Origin: Sinomonas albida
Lineage (GTDB): Bacteria > Actinomycetota > Actinomycetes > Actinomycetales > Micrococcaceae
Assembly (NCBI RefSeq): GCF_004919045.1
Contig: NZ_SWDW01000002.1
Location: forward strand, 248,001 to 312,000
Direction of reading: 5' to 3'
Length of the DNA: 64,000 nucleotides
Shown piece by piece: positions 7,848 to 16,418 of this stretch (positions are counted from its first letter, which is position 1; each line of letters starts with the position of its first letter). The notes below the pieces were generated by a model that did no database searches, was not told the origin of the DNA, and saw only the letters and a list, made by a program, of their open reading frames with translations. Made by a program: the position numbers and the translations under genes.

Positions 7848-7853
7848 AACGTA
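7848..7853 (-). promoter_or_regulatory. Putative -10 box of the FMN-lipoprotein operon
   Basis: TACGTT on the minus strand (complement of 7848-7853) would start transcription near 7841, leaving a leader of about 43 nt before ATG 7798. The leader carries the AGGAAG ribosome site. No convincing -35 is seen. Confidence 0.4.
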
Positions 7854-7976
7854 GCCTCGGCCGGAGGCGTTCATCGACACGGCGGCTGTGCGGTGGCTGT
7901 GAGAGTCGGCTGTGATGGTGGCCGGGATCACGGCGAAGCGTCGCCGAGAGTGATGTTTGGTATCCCGAGTCTGCTG

Positions 7977-7982
7977 TAGCGT
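7977..7982 (+). promoter_or_regulatory. -10 box for leaderless MFS gene
   Basis: TAGCGT lies 6 nt before GTG 7989, which supports that start codon and a leaderless transcript. Confidence 0.5.
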
Positions 7983-7988
7983 TTTAGG

Positions 7989-9338
7989 GTGAGCGAAGCG
8001 GAACCTGAGGCGACCGTCCATGCCAGCGCGAGCCCCCGGCAGTCCGCGATCCGCGGCGGCCTGCTCGCCGCCGCGGGGATCCTGATCGTCGCGTTCACCC
8101 TCCGCACCGCCGTCACGAGCGTTCCACCACTCACCGGCGCGATCTCGAGGGAACTGTTCCTCCCGTCGTGGCTCGTCGGAATCCTCGGGATGCTGCCCAC
8201 GGCGCTGTTCGGGATCGCCGGCCTCGTGACGCCGCTTTTCATGCGCAAGCGGAGCGTCGAGTCGATCGCCGTCGTCTCGATGGCGGCAGCGGCGGTGGGC
8301 CAGATCGTCCGCGCTGTCGCGCCCGACACCGTCACGTTCCTTGCGGCCTCGGCGGTCGCCCTGGCCGGCATGGGGGCCGGCAACGTGGTGCTCCCGCCGA
8401 TGGTCAAGAAGTACTTCCCGGAGAAGATCGGGCTCCTGACGGCGCTCTATGTGACAGTCATCAGCCTCGGCACCACCGTCCCGCCGCTCCTCGCGGTCCC
8501 CGTCGCGGAATCGGTCGGTTGGCGAGGGTCGATCGGCTGGTGGGCCGTGGTCAACGTCATCGCCATCGTGCCGTGGCTGCGCTCGTGGCCTGCGCGGCCT
8601 TCCGCGTCCCGGGCCGCCGGCAGCGAAGGCGGGGACGCGCGGTCGTCCGCTCGCCGGACCGAAAGCACGACGGCGCCAGGCGGCTCGGCGCCTGCCGCGC
8701 CGGGGGCGGCCGTCACCGCGGTGCCCGTGGTCATCCGCCCGTGGCGCGCGCCGGCAGCCTGGGCGCTCGCGCTGCTGTTCGGCTGCACCTCGCTCAACAC
8801 GTACACGATGTTCAGCTGGCTCCCGTCGATCGCCACCGAGGCCGGACTCAGCGCGGGCGACGCCGGGCTGCAGCTCGCGATCTTCTCGGGCCTCGGGATC
8901 CCGCTGAGCCTCGTCGTGCCGATCCTCGCGGGGCGGCTGAAGAACCCGTTCGCCGTGGTGATCTTCGGCGTGACGTGTTTCGTGAGCGGCTACCTCGGGC
9001 TCTGGATCGCGCCAGCGTCGGCGACGTGGCTGTGGTCCACCCTCATGGGTCTCGGACCCGCAACATTCCCGCTTTCGCTCGTGCTCATCAACCTCCGCAC
9101 ACGCTCGCACCGGGCGTCCGGGGCCGTCTCTGGATTCGCGCAGGGCGTGGGCTACACGGTCGCGTGCGCAGGCCCGCTCTTCGCCGGCATCCTGCACGAC
9201 GCGACCGGCGGATGGACGGCGTCGTTCGCTTTCCTGGGCGTGACGCTCGTGGTGCTCGTGTCCGCTGGGTGGGTCATCTGCCGGCCGCGCTACATCGACG
9301 ACGCCCCGGGAGTCGTCGAGCCCGCCGCAGCCGCGTGA
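7989..9338 (+). CDS. MFS transporter, CynX/NimT (cyanate permease-like) type
   Basis: A membrane transporter of 449 residues with about 12 hydrophobic segments arranged in two halves. It begins with a 25-residue polar N-terminus, then GGLLAAAGILIVAFTLRTAVTSVPPL. The phrase TLRTAVTSVPPL and the N-half AASAVALAGMGAGNVVLPPMVKKYFP resemble CynX/NimT members, which move cyanate, 2-nitroimidazole or unknown small molecules. A long hydrophilic central loop (about residues 199-250, rich in Ser/Arg/Ala) separates the halves. GTG 7989 follows a TANNNT box by 6 nt. The gene diverges from the flavin operon and is followed after 46 bp by argS. The substrate is unknown. Confidence 0.87.
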   Translation: MSEAEPEATVHASASPRQSAIRGGLLAAAGILIVAFTLRTAVTSVPPLTGAISRELFLPSWLVGILGMLPTALFGIAGLVTPLFMRKRSVESIAVVSMAAAAVGQIVRAVAPDTVTFLAASAVALAGMGAGNVVLPPMVKKYFPEKIGLLTALYVTVISLGTTVPPLLAVPVAESVGWRGSIGWWAVVNVIAIVPWLRSWPARPSASRAAGSEGGDARSSARRTESTTAPGGSAPAAPGAAVTAVPVVIRPWRAPAAWALALLFGCTSLNTYTMFSWLPSIATEAGLSAGDAGLQLAIFSGLGIPLSLVVPILAGRLKNPFAVVIFGVTCFVSGYLGLWIAPASATWLWSTLMGLGPATFPLSLVLINLRTRSHRASGAVSGFAQGVGYTVACAGPLFAGILHDATGGWTASFAFLGVTLVVLVSAGWVICRPRYIDDAPGVVEPAAAA

Positions 9339-9372
9339 CCCGCGCCGTTTCGGGGCGATGCCGCGCCGCCGG

Positions 9373-9378
9373 TAGTCT
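9373..9378 (+). promoter_or_regulatory. -10 box for leaderless argS
   Basis: TAGTCT is followed by 6 nt (AGATCC) and GTG 9385. No Shine-Dalgarno is present. This is the probable promoter of the argS-lysA-hom-thrC-thrB run. Confidence 0.55.
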
Positions 9379-9384
9379 AGATCC

Positions 9385-11043
9385 GTGACTCCCGAAGAAC
9401 TCTCCTCAGCTATTTCCGCCTGCCTTGCCGACGCCGTGAGCGCCGGCGACCTTGCCGTGGATGTGCCGGACGAGATCCGAGTGGAGCGACCCAAGAACCG
9501 GGAGCACGGAGACTGGGCCACCAACATCGCGCTCCAGCTCGGAAAGAAGGCGGGGATGAACCCGCGCGCGTTCGCCGAGATCCTCGCCACGCGCCTCGCG
9601 GCGCTCGAGGGCGTCAAGAGCGTCGAGGTGGCCGGTCCGGGCTTCCTCAACATCACGCTCGACGCCGCGGCCGCCGGCGCGCTAGCGAAGGCGATTGTCG
9701 ACGCAGGTACGGCGTACGGCCGCAATGACGCCCTCGCCGGGCACGTGGTCAACATGGAGTTCGTCTCGGCGAACCCGACCGGACCCCTGCACATCGGGCA
9801 CACGCGTTGGGCCGCGCTCGGCGACTCGATCGCACGGGTGCTGCGCGCGTCCGGCGCGGACGTGACGGCCGAGTACTACATCAACGACGCCGGCAGCCAG
9901 ATGAACGTCTTCGCGAACTCGGTGCTCTCGCGCCTGCACGGCCGCGGCGTCCCCGAGGGCGGGTACCCCGGGCAGTACATCGTGGACCTCGGGCACGAGG
10001 TCCTCGTCCAGCATCCCGACGTCCGTGAGCTCAACGACGAGGCTGCCCTCCCGATCGTGCGCCATGCCGCGTACGAGGCCCAGATGCAGGACATCAAGTC
10101 GACCCTCGCGGCGTTCGGCGTGTCCTTCGACGTCTACTTCTCCGAGAAGGACGGGCTCCACGACTCGGGCGCGATCGAGTCCGCCGTGGCGCGCCTGCGC
10201 GAGCAGGGCCACGTGTTCGACCTCGACGGCGCCGTGTGGCTCCGCACCACCGACTTCGGCGACGACAAGGACCGCGTGCTCATCCGCGCGAACGGCGAGC
10301 CGACCTACTTCGCCGCCGACGCCGCGTACTACCTCTCGAAGAAGGACCGCGGCTTCCCCGAGAAGATCTACCTTCTCGGCGCCGACCACCACGGCTACGT
10401 GAACCGGCTCAAGGCCATTGCGGCGTGCGCCGGCGACGACCCCGAGACGAGCATCGAGATCCTCATCGGCCAGCTCGTGTCCGTCAACGGCGCGAAGCTG
10501 TCCAAGCGCGCGGGCAACATCATCGAGCTCAAGGACCTCATCGAGTGGCTCGGCAAGGACGCCGTGCGCTATTCGCTGGCACGCTTCCCCGCGGACTCGC
10601 CGCTCACGCTCGACCCGGAACTCCTGCGCAAGCACTCCAACGAGAACCCGGTCTACTACGTCCAGTACGCCCACGCGCGCTCGCGCGGTGCGGCGCGCAA
10701 CGCGGTGCAGGCGGGCGTCGAGCGCACGGTGGACGGACGGGAGGCTTTCGACGCGTCGCTCCTCGACCACCCGACCGAGGGCGAGCTGCTCGCGCACCTC
10801 GCCGCGTACCCCTCGATCGTGGGCAAGGCCGCGGAGTTCCGCGAGCCGCACCGCGTGGCCCGCCACTTGGAGACGATCGCCAGCGCGTACCACTCGTGGT
10901 ACGACAACTGCCGTATCGCACCGTTGGGCGACGAGGAGATCACGGGCCTCAATCGCACCCGACTGTGGCTCAACGACGCGACGAGCCAGGTCCTCGCGAA
11001 CGGCCTGGACCTGCTGGGCGTCTCGGCGCCGGAGAGGATGTGA
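9385..11043 (+). CDS. argS: Arginyl-tRNA synthetase
   Basis: A class I aminoacyl-tRNA synthetase of 552 residues that charges tRNA-Arg. It has the N-terminal Arg-tRNA recognition domain (VERPKNREHGDWATNIALQL), the HIGH signature in NPTGPLHIGHTRWAALGDSI, the KMSKS-equivalent AKLSKRAGNIIELKDLI and a C-terminal DALR anticodon-binding domain. The length is normal for the family. The GTG start is supported by a TANNNT box 6 nt upstream. It heads a run of amino-acid genes; lysA begins 2 bp after its stop. The argS-lysA pairing is conserved in Actinobacteria and suggests shared control of Arg charging and Lys synthesis. Confidence 0.98.
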   Translation: MTPEELSSAISACLADAVSAGDLAVDVPDEIRVERPKNREHGDWATNIALQLGKKAGMNPRAFAEILATRLAALEGVKSVEVAGPGFLNITLDAAAAGALAKAIVDAGTAYGRNDALAGHVVNMEFVSANPTGPLHIGHTRWAALGDSIARVLRASGADVTAEYYINDAGSQMNVFANSVLSRLHGRGVPEGGYPGQYIVDLGHEVLVQHPDVRELNDEAALPIVRHAAYEAQMQDIKSTLAAFGVSFDVYFSEKDGLHDSGAIESAVARLREQGHVFDLDGAVWLRTTDFGDDKDRVLIRANGEPTYFAADAAYYLSKKDRGFPEKIYLLGADHHGYVNRLKAIAACAGDDPETSIEILIGQLVSVNGAKLSKRAGNIIELKDLIEWLGKDAVRYSLARFPADSPLTLDPELLRKHSNENPVYYVQYAHARSRGAARNAVQAGVERTVDGREAFDASLLDHPTEGELLAHLAAYPSIVGKAAEFREPHRVARHLETIASAYHSWYDNCRIAPLGDEEITGLNRTRLWLNDATSQVLANGLDLLGVSAPERM

Positions 11044-11045
11044 CC

Positions 11046-12599
11046 GTGTCCCACGAGACGCTGGGCGCCGCGGCCGGCGCTGGCTCGCCCCTTGCCCCCG
11101 CATGGCTCGAGGTGCCGGCCGACCTCAACGCGCTCGAGGCCAAGCTGTGGGCGCACGACGTCGAACGGACTCCAGGCGGCGAGCTCGCCGTGGGCGGGAT
11201 CGGCGTCGCGCAGCTCGCCGAGGAGTTCGGCACGCCGCTCTTCGTCCTGAGCGAGGACGACTTCCGGGCGCGCGCCCGCGCGTTCAAGGACGCGTTCGAC
11301 GACGCGTTCGCGGACGTGTGCGGGGGCGTCGACGTCTACTACGCGGGGAAGGCGTTCCTGAGCTCTGCGGTCGCCGCGTGGGTGGCTGAGGAGGGACTCC
11401 GGCTCGACACGTGCTCGGGCGGCGAGCTCGCCGTCGCGGCGAAGGCGGGCCTCCCGGGCGAGCTGCTGGGCCTCCACGGCAACAACAAGTCGGACGCGGA
11501 GATCGAGCGGGCGCTCGATCTCGGCGTGGGCCGCATCGTCGTGGACAGCCTGGACGAGCTCGAGCGGGTCGCGGCCATCGCGGCGGCGCGCGGCGACCAG
11601 GATCCCGGACGGCGCGAGCTGCGCGCGAAGGTCATGCTGCGGCTCACGCCGGGTGTGCATGCTCACACGCACGAGTTCATCGCGACCGCGCACGAGGACC
11701 AGAAGTTCGGACTCTCGATGGCCGCGGGGACGGCAAGCGCCGAGTTCCGCGCCGAGGTCGCGGAGGAGTCCGGCATCGAGGCGGCCGCCGCAGCGTCCGC
11801 CGCCGAGGAGGCCGTGGCCGCTGCCGCCGGGCACGACAGCATCGAGCTGCTGGGCCTGCACTGCCACATCGGATCGCAGATCTTCGAGCCCGAGGGGTTC
11901 GAGGTCGCCGCGGTCAAGCTCCTGACGTTCCTCGCGACGATGCGTTCCACGTACTCGATCGCGCTCCCCGAGCTCGATCTGGGCGGCGGGCACGGCATCG
12001 CCTACACGCCCGTGGACACCCCGCGCCCAGCCGCGGAGATCGCCCAGGCGCTCGCCGCCGTCGTCCGTTCGACGTGCGGTGACCTCGGCATCACGCCGCC
12101 GCGCATCTCGATCGAGCCGGGGCGGGCGATCGTCGGCTCAGCGGCGTTCACGCTCTACCGCGCCGGGACCACGAAGGATGTCCTCGTAGATGTGCCCGCG
12201 GACGCACCCGGGATCGGCGAGGAAGGCGCGACGGCGGTGCGCCGCTACCTCTCGGTGGACGGCGGGATGAGCGACAACGCGCGCCCCGTCCTCTACGACG
12301 CCGACTACTCGGCGGTGCTGGCCGGCCGCGCGTCGGACGCGGCGCCGCAGCTCACTCGCGTGGTGGGCAAGCACTGCGAGAGCGGCGACATCGTGGTGCG
12401 CAACGTCTACCTACCCGCGGACGTCCGTCGCGGCGACCTGGTCGCGGTGCCGGGGACGGGCGCGTACTGCTGGGTGCTGTCGAGCAATTACAACTACGTG
12501 GGGCGTCCCGGCGTCGTCGCAGTCCGTCATGGTTCGGCGCGGTGGATCATCCGAGGGGAGACTGAACAGGATCTGCTCTCCCGCGACATGGGAGTGTGA
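11046..12599 (+). CDS. lysA: Diaminopimelate decarboxylase
   Basis: A PLP-dependent fold-III decarboxylase of 517 residues that converts meso-diaminopimelate to lysine. The PLP lysine is in VYYAGKAFLS (Lys102). Other family regions are DTCSGGELAVAAKAG, HGNNKSDAEIERAL, LLGLHCHIGSQIFEP, DLGGGHGIAYTP, ISIEPGRAIVG, and near the C-terminus the cysteine and glycine of HCESGD and the GAYCWVLSSNYN loop. An alanine/glutamate-rich insert (IEAAAAASAAEEAVAAAAG) sits before the HCHIGSQ segment. The start at GTG 11046 is chosen because GGAGAGG at 11031-11037 is 8 nt upstream; GTG 11040, overlapping the argS stop, is only 2 nt away from it. It is followed closely by hom. Confidence 0.97.
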   Translation: MSHETLGAAAGAGSPLAPAWLEVPADLNALEAKLWAHDVERTPGGELAVGGIGVAQLAEEFGTPLFVLSEDDFRARARAFKDAFDDAFADVCGGVDVYYAGKAFLSSAVAAWVAEEGLRLDTCSGGELAVAAKAGLPGELLGLHGNNKSDAEIERALDLGVGRIVVDSLDELERVAAIAAARGDQDPGRRELRAKVMLRLTPGVHAHTHEFIATAHEDQKFGLSMAAGTASAEFRAEVAEESGIEAAAAASAAEEAVAAAAGHDSIELLGLHCHIGSQIFEPEGFEVAAVKLLTFLATMRSTYSIALPELDLGGGHGIAYTPVDTPRPAAEIAQALAAVVRSTCGDLGITPPRISIEPGRAIVGSAAFTLYRAGTTKDVLVDVPADAPGIGEEGATAVRRYLSVDGGMSDNARPVLYDADYSAVLAGRASDAAPQLTRVVGKHCESGDIVVRNVYLPADVRRGDLVAVPGTGAYCWVLSSNYNYVGRPGVVAVRHGSARWIIRGETEQDLLSRDMGV

Positions 12600-12620
12600 C
12601 CTCTTCGAATGGGAGACCGG

Positions 12621-13991
12621 ATGACCGAGACTCAGACTCAGCCGCGCCCCGCGGCGCTGCGCGATGACCCCAAGGTGCTCAAGGTTGCGCTCCTCGGGTG
12701 CGGCACGGTGGGGAGCCAGGTGGCTCGGATCCTGCTCGAGGACTCGGCGGCGCTCGCGGCGCGTGCCGGGGCCCGGCTCGAGCTCGCGGGCATCGCGGTG
12801 CGGAATCTCGACGCCAAGCGCGACGAGGAGCTCCCGCGCGAACTCTTCACGGACAACGCGGAGGCCCTCGTGGACTCGGCGGATCTCGTCGTCGAGCTCA
12901 TGGGCGGCATCGAGCCTGCCCGATCGCTCATCCTGCGGGCCGTGCGCAAGGGCGCGTCGGTGGTCACGGGCAACAAGGCCCTGCTCGCGCAGGACGGTCC
13001 GGCCCTGTTCGAGGAAGCCGACCGGAACAACGCCGAGCTGAGCTTCGAGGCTGCGGTCGCGGGCGCGATCCCGATCATCCGCCCGATCCGCGAGAGCCTT
13101 TCCGGCGACCGGATCACGCGGGTGCTCGGCATCGTGAACGGGACGACGAACTACATCCTCGACCAGATGGACACGACCGGCGCGGCGTTCGCGGACGCGC
13201 TCGCCGAGGCCCAGCGGCTCGGGTACGCCGAGGCGGACCCGACGGCGGACGTCGAGGGCCACGACGCCGCGGCGAAGGCCGCGCTGCTCGCAACGCTCGC
13301 CTTCCATACCCCCGTGGCGCTCGAGGACGTGCGCTGCCAGGGCATCAGCGGCGTGACGGCGGAGGACATCGCCGCGGCGAAGGACTCGGGGCTCGTCATC
13401 AAGCTGCTCGCGATCGCGGAGCTGGTCACGGCGGCCGGGGAAGGGGGCGCCGAGACCGAGGGCGCGAGCGTGCGGGTGCACCCGACGCTCCTTCCGCGCG
13501 AGCACCCGCTCGCGGCGGTGCGCGGGGCGTTCAACGCGGTGTTCGTCGAGGCCGAGAACGCGGGACAGCTCATGTTCTATGGCGCCGGCGCGGGCGGGCG
13601 TCCCACGGCGTCCGCGATCATGGGCGATGTCGTTTCGACGGCACGGCGCGTTGTCGCGGGTGCCCCGGGCCGAACGGACACCGCGACCCGCAGGCTGCCC
13701 ATCCTGGGCATCGAGGCCGTCACGACGAGCTACAGCATCGGCCTCGAGGTGCCCGACCAGCTCGGCGTCCTCTCCCGCGTCGCTGCGGTCTTCGCCGAGC
13801 ACGGTGTCTCGATCGAGACCATGCGCCAGAGGATCGACGGCGACGAGCCCGGCTCGGGCGAGGGCACGGCGGAGCTGCGCTTCGTCACCCACCGAGCGTC
13901 GGAGAAGGACCTCGCCGAGACCGTTGCCGACATCAAGAACCTCGACGTCGTCACATCCGTGACGAGCGTCCTCCGAGTCGAAGGAGTCTAG
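12621..13991 (+). CDS. hom: Homoserine dehydrogenase with ACT domain
   Basis: An NAD(P)-dependent enzyme of 456 residues that reduces aspartate semialdehyde to homoserine, the branch point to Thr and Met. The Rossmann motif [13 protein letters not shown] is near the N-terminus. Catalytic-domain signatures include VTGNKALLA, the [15 protein letters not shown] region, and [12 protein letters not shown] with [19 protein letters not shown]. Residues from about 375 onward ([20 protein letters not shown]) form an ACT domain, consistent with feedback by threonine. ATG 12621 has GGGAG 5 nt upstream and is preferred over ATG 12609. The stop overlaps the thrC start by one base. Confidence 0.96.
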   Translation: MTETQTQPRPAALRDDPKVLKVALLGCGTVGSQVARILLEDSAALAARAGARLELAGIAVRNLDAKRDEELPRELFTDNAEALVDSADLVVELMGGIEPARSLILRAVRKGASVVTGNKALLAQDGPALFEEADRNNAELSFEAAVAGAIPIIRPIRESLSGDRITRVLGIVNGTTNYILDQMDTTGAAFADALAEAQRLGYAEADPTADVEGHDAAAKAALLATLAFHTPVALEDVRCQGISGVTAEDIAAAKDSGLVIKLLAIAELVTAAGEGGAETEGASVRVHPTLLPREHPLAAVRGAFNAVFVEAENAGQLMFYGAGAGGRPTASAIMGDVVSTARRVVAGAPGRTDTATRRLPILGIEAVTTSYSIGLEVPDQLGVLSRVAAVFAEHGVSIETMRQRIDGDEPGSGEGTAELRFVTHRASEKDLAETVADIKNLDVVTSVTSVLRVEGV

Positions 13992-15124
13992 TGGCCCACC
14001 AGTGGCGCGGAGTCATCCGCGAATACGCCGACCGTCTGCCCGTCACCGAGGCGACCCGCGTCATCACCCTCGGCGAGGGCGGCACGCCGCTCGTCCACGC
14101 GCAGAAGCTCTCGGCCCTCACGGGGTCCGACGTGTACCTCAAGGTCGAGGGGATGAATCCCACGGGCTCGTTCAAGGACCGCGGCATGACCATGGCCATG
14201 ACGGCGGCCGTCGCGGCCGGCGCGAAGGCCGTGGTGTGCGCGTCGACGGGCAACACGTCCGCGTCCGCGGCCGCGTACGCGACGACGGCGGGGCTCACGT
14301 GTGCGGTCCTCGTGCCCGAGGGCAAGATCGCGATGGGCAAGCTGAGCCAGGCGATCGCCCACGGGGCGACGCTCCTCCAAGTCGACGGCAACTTCGACGA
14401 CTGCCTCGAGATCGCGCGCAAGCTCGCCGAGGCGTACCCGGTCTTCCTCGTCAACTCGGTCAACCCGGCCCGCATCGAGGGCCAGAAGACGGCCGCGTTC
14501 GAGATCGTCGACGCGCTCGGCGACGCGCCGGACATCCACGTGCTCCCCGTGGGCAACGCCGGAAACATCTCGGCGTACTGGAAGGGCTACAAGGAGTACG
14601 CGAAGGACACCGTGTACTCCTCTGGATCAGGCGCGGAGGACGCCGAAGGCGAGGAGCGCACGCTCGCAGCTGTCTCCACCAAGCTCCCGGTGATGTGGGG
14701 ATTCCAGGCCGCCGGCGCGGCTCCGTTCGTGGCCGGCCACCCCATCACGAACCCCGAGACCATCGCGACGGCGATCCGGATCGGCAACCCCGCGTCGTGG
14801 GACACCGCGGTGGCGGCGCGCGACGAGTCCGGCGGCCTGATCGATGCCGTGACGGACGAACAGATCCTCGCTGCGCATCGCTGGCTCTCCGCCAAGGAGG
14901 GCGTCTTCGTGGAGCCCGGCTCCGCGGCGAGCGTGGCTGGCCTGCTCAAGCAGCACGAGGCCGGATTGGTGCCGGCAGGGAAGACGATCGTGTGCACCGT
15001 GACGGGCCACGGCCTCAAGGACCCGCAGTGGGCCCTCCGCACTGAGGGCGGCGAGCAGGTTGAGCCGGTCAAGGTCGGGAACGACGTGGTGAGCGTGGCT
15101 GCTGCGCTGGGACTGGAGCCGTAG
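13991..15124 (+). CDS. thrC: Threonine synthase
   Basis: A fold-II PLP enzyme of 377 residues that converts O-phosphohomoserine to threonine. The PLP lysine is in [15 protein letters not shown], the Ser/Thr-rich loop is [14 protein letters not shown], and the phosphate-binding Gly loop is [18 protein letters not shown] 13991 shares its first base with the hom stop (TAG), with AAGGAG at 13981-13986 as ribosome site, so hom and thrC are translationally coupled. It is the shorter actinobacterial/Bacillus-type synthase. There is a moderately acidic insertion ([15 protein letters not shown]) after the KGYKEYAKD segment. Confidence 0.97.
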   Translation: MAHQWRGVIREYADRLPVTEATRVITLGEGGTPLVHAQKLSALTGSDVYLKVEGMNPTGSFKDRGMTMAMTAAVAAGAKAVVCASTGNTSASAAAYATTAGLTCAVLVPEGKIAMGKLSQAIAHGATLLQVDGNFDDCLEIARKLAEAYPVFLVNSVNPARIEGQKTAAFEIVDALGDAPDIHVLPVGNAGNISAYWKGYKEYAKDTVYSSGSGAEDAEGEERTLAAVSTKLPVMWGFQAAGAAPFVAGHPITNPETIATAIRIGNPASWDTAVAARDESGGLIDAVTDEQILAAHRWLSAKEGVFVEPGSAASVAGLLKQHEAGLVPAGKTIVCTVTGHGLKDPQWALRTEGGEQVEPVKVGNDVVSVAAALGLEP

Positions 15125-15128
15125 GCCC

Positions 15129-16133
15129 ATGAGCCTCCACATGCCGGCCGCGGCGGCCTCTCTGCGGACCGTCGCGGCCGGGCAGCGGATCACCGTACGC
15201 GTTCCGGCAACGAGCGCGAACCTCGGGCCCGGCTATGACAGCCTCGGGCTGGCTCTGTCGCTCTACGACACCGTGAGCGTCGAAACGGTCGACGGCGATG
15301 GGCTCGCTTTCGAGCTCAGCGGCGAGGGTGCGGATACGCTTCCCCGCGACGCGAGCCACCTCGTGGTCCGGACGATCGACGCGGCGCTCGAGCGGCTCGG
15401 CTACCGGCGCTCGGGCCTGCGGCTCGCCGCAGAGAACGTGAGCCCGCACGGCCGGGGCCTCGGCTCGTCGGCATCCGCAACGGTGGCGGCGGTGCTCGTG
15501 GCCGCGGAACTCGTTCCCGCGGAAGACCGCCCGGACCGCCAGTGGGTCCTGCAGCTGTGCAGCGAGATCGAGGGCCACCCCGACAACGTCGCGCCCGCGA
15601 TCTTCGGCTCGCTCGCGCTCTCATGGCAGGACGGAGCGGCGTTCCGCACGGCGGTCGCACGCGTGCACCGCGACGTGGTGCCGATCGTCGCGGTTCCGGA
15701 CTACGAGCTCTCGACCGAGCTCGCGCGTTCGCTCCTTCCTTCGTCTGTCCCGCACATCGCGGCTGCTGCGAACTCGGGCCGGGCCGCACTTCTGGTCCAC
15801 GCCCTCACGCAGGACCCCTCACTGCTCCTGCCCGGCACGGAGGACTATCTGCATCAGGGCTATCGCGCATCCGCCATGCGCCCGAGCGCATCGCTCATCC
15901 GCAGGCTCCGGGCCGAAGGCCACGCGGCCGTCGTGTCCGGGGCGGGGCCCACGGTGCTGGCCCTCGCGGCCGGCGCCTCCGAGGCAGACGAGGTGGAGGC
16001 CGCCGTCGCACGCTTTGCGCGCGCCGGCGCGGAGGCGACGCCGCGCTATGCGGGAGAGAGTGCGACGACGTGGCGTGTCATGCGTCTAACTGTCGACGTC
16101 GAAGGTGCTAAAGTGGAAGTGCATTCGCGGTAG
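15129..16133 (+). CDS. thrB: Homoserine kinase
   Basis: A GHMP-family kinase of 334 residues that phosphorylates homoserine for ThrC. It has the N-terminal RVPATSANLGPGYDSLGLAL segment, the ATP-binding motif SPHGRGLGSSASATVAA, and the C-terminal AAVVSGAGPTVLALAAG motif. It begins 4 bp after thrC and closes the argS-lysA-hom-thrC-thrB cluster. Two starts are possible (ATG 15129 and ATG 15141) and neither has a strong Shine-Dalgarno, so reinitiation after thrC is likely. Its 3' end contains a TAAAGT box (16109-16114) that could serve rho. Confidence 0.96.
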   Translation: MSLHMPAAAASLRTVAAGQRITVRVPATSANLGPGYDSLGLALSLYDTVSVETVDGDGLAFELSGEGADTLPRDASHLVVRTIDAALERLGYRRSGLRLAAENVSPHGRGLGSSASATVAAVLVAAELVPAEDRPDRQWVLQLCSEIEGHPDNVAPAIFGSLALSWQDGAAFRTAVARVHRDVVPIVAVPDYELSTELARSLLPSSVPHIAAAANSGRAALLVHALTQDPSLLLPGTEDYLHQGYRASAMRPSASLIRRLRAEGHAAVVSGAGPTVLALAAGASEADEVEAAVARFARAGAEATPRYAGESATTWRVMRLTVDVEGAKVEVHSR

Positions 16134-16418
16134 CGTTCGCCCACAGGGGCACTCTCAGACGCATTACTCTCCGAAGTACCCCGTGGGCCGGCCTCTCCGC
16201 TTCGAATGCCGTCCCTACCTAGCTCCGCAGCCGGTCAGTCGCTTTGCCGCCGTCGCAGAGGCGCTGCCTCCTCCGTTCGCTTGGGGCGAACCACCAGTTT
16301 GCTCCGTACGCCCGTTCTGGCGCGTCGGGGCAGCCATCCTGACCGCGCTTCTGAATGCGGTCACCAACACGATGCGCCGTTTCACACAGCGGACGCAGTC
16401 GACGGGGAAGGATCCTTC
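16109..16418 (+). promoter_or_regulatory. rho promoter candidate and long 5' leader
   Basis: TAAAGT at 16109-16114, inside the end of thrB, could start a transcript with a leader of roughly 300 nt before rho. The 285-bp gap 16134-16418 contains no supportable gene: the frames open there have no ribosome site and run into rho. Leaders ahead of rho are often used for autogenous Rho-dependent attenuation. The stretch has pyrimidine-rich tracts (16177-16235) that would suit this, but no single RNA fold stands out. The ribosome site is AAGGA at 16408-16412. Confidence 0.4.

Noticed and set aside
12600-12620. Threonine or lysine leader peptide or riboswitch ahead of hom or lysA
   Set aside because: Gaps are 2-21 bp within the argS-lysA-hom-thrC-thrB run, too short for a riboswitch or attenuator. 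The L-box or T-box patterns were not seen upstream of argS either.
16134-16418. A small protein frame from 16105 to 16422 in the rho leader
   Set aside because: It starts inside thrB without a ribosome site, overlaps the rho start and shows Arg/Pro/Ser composition like noise.
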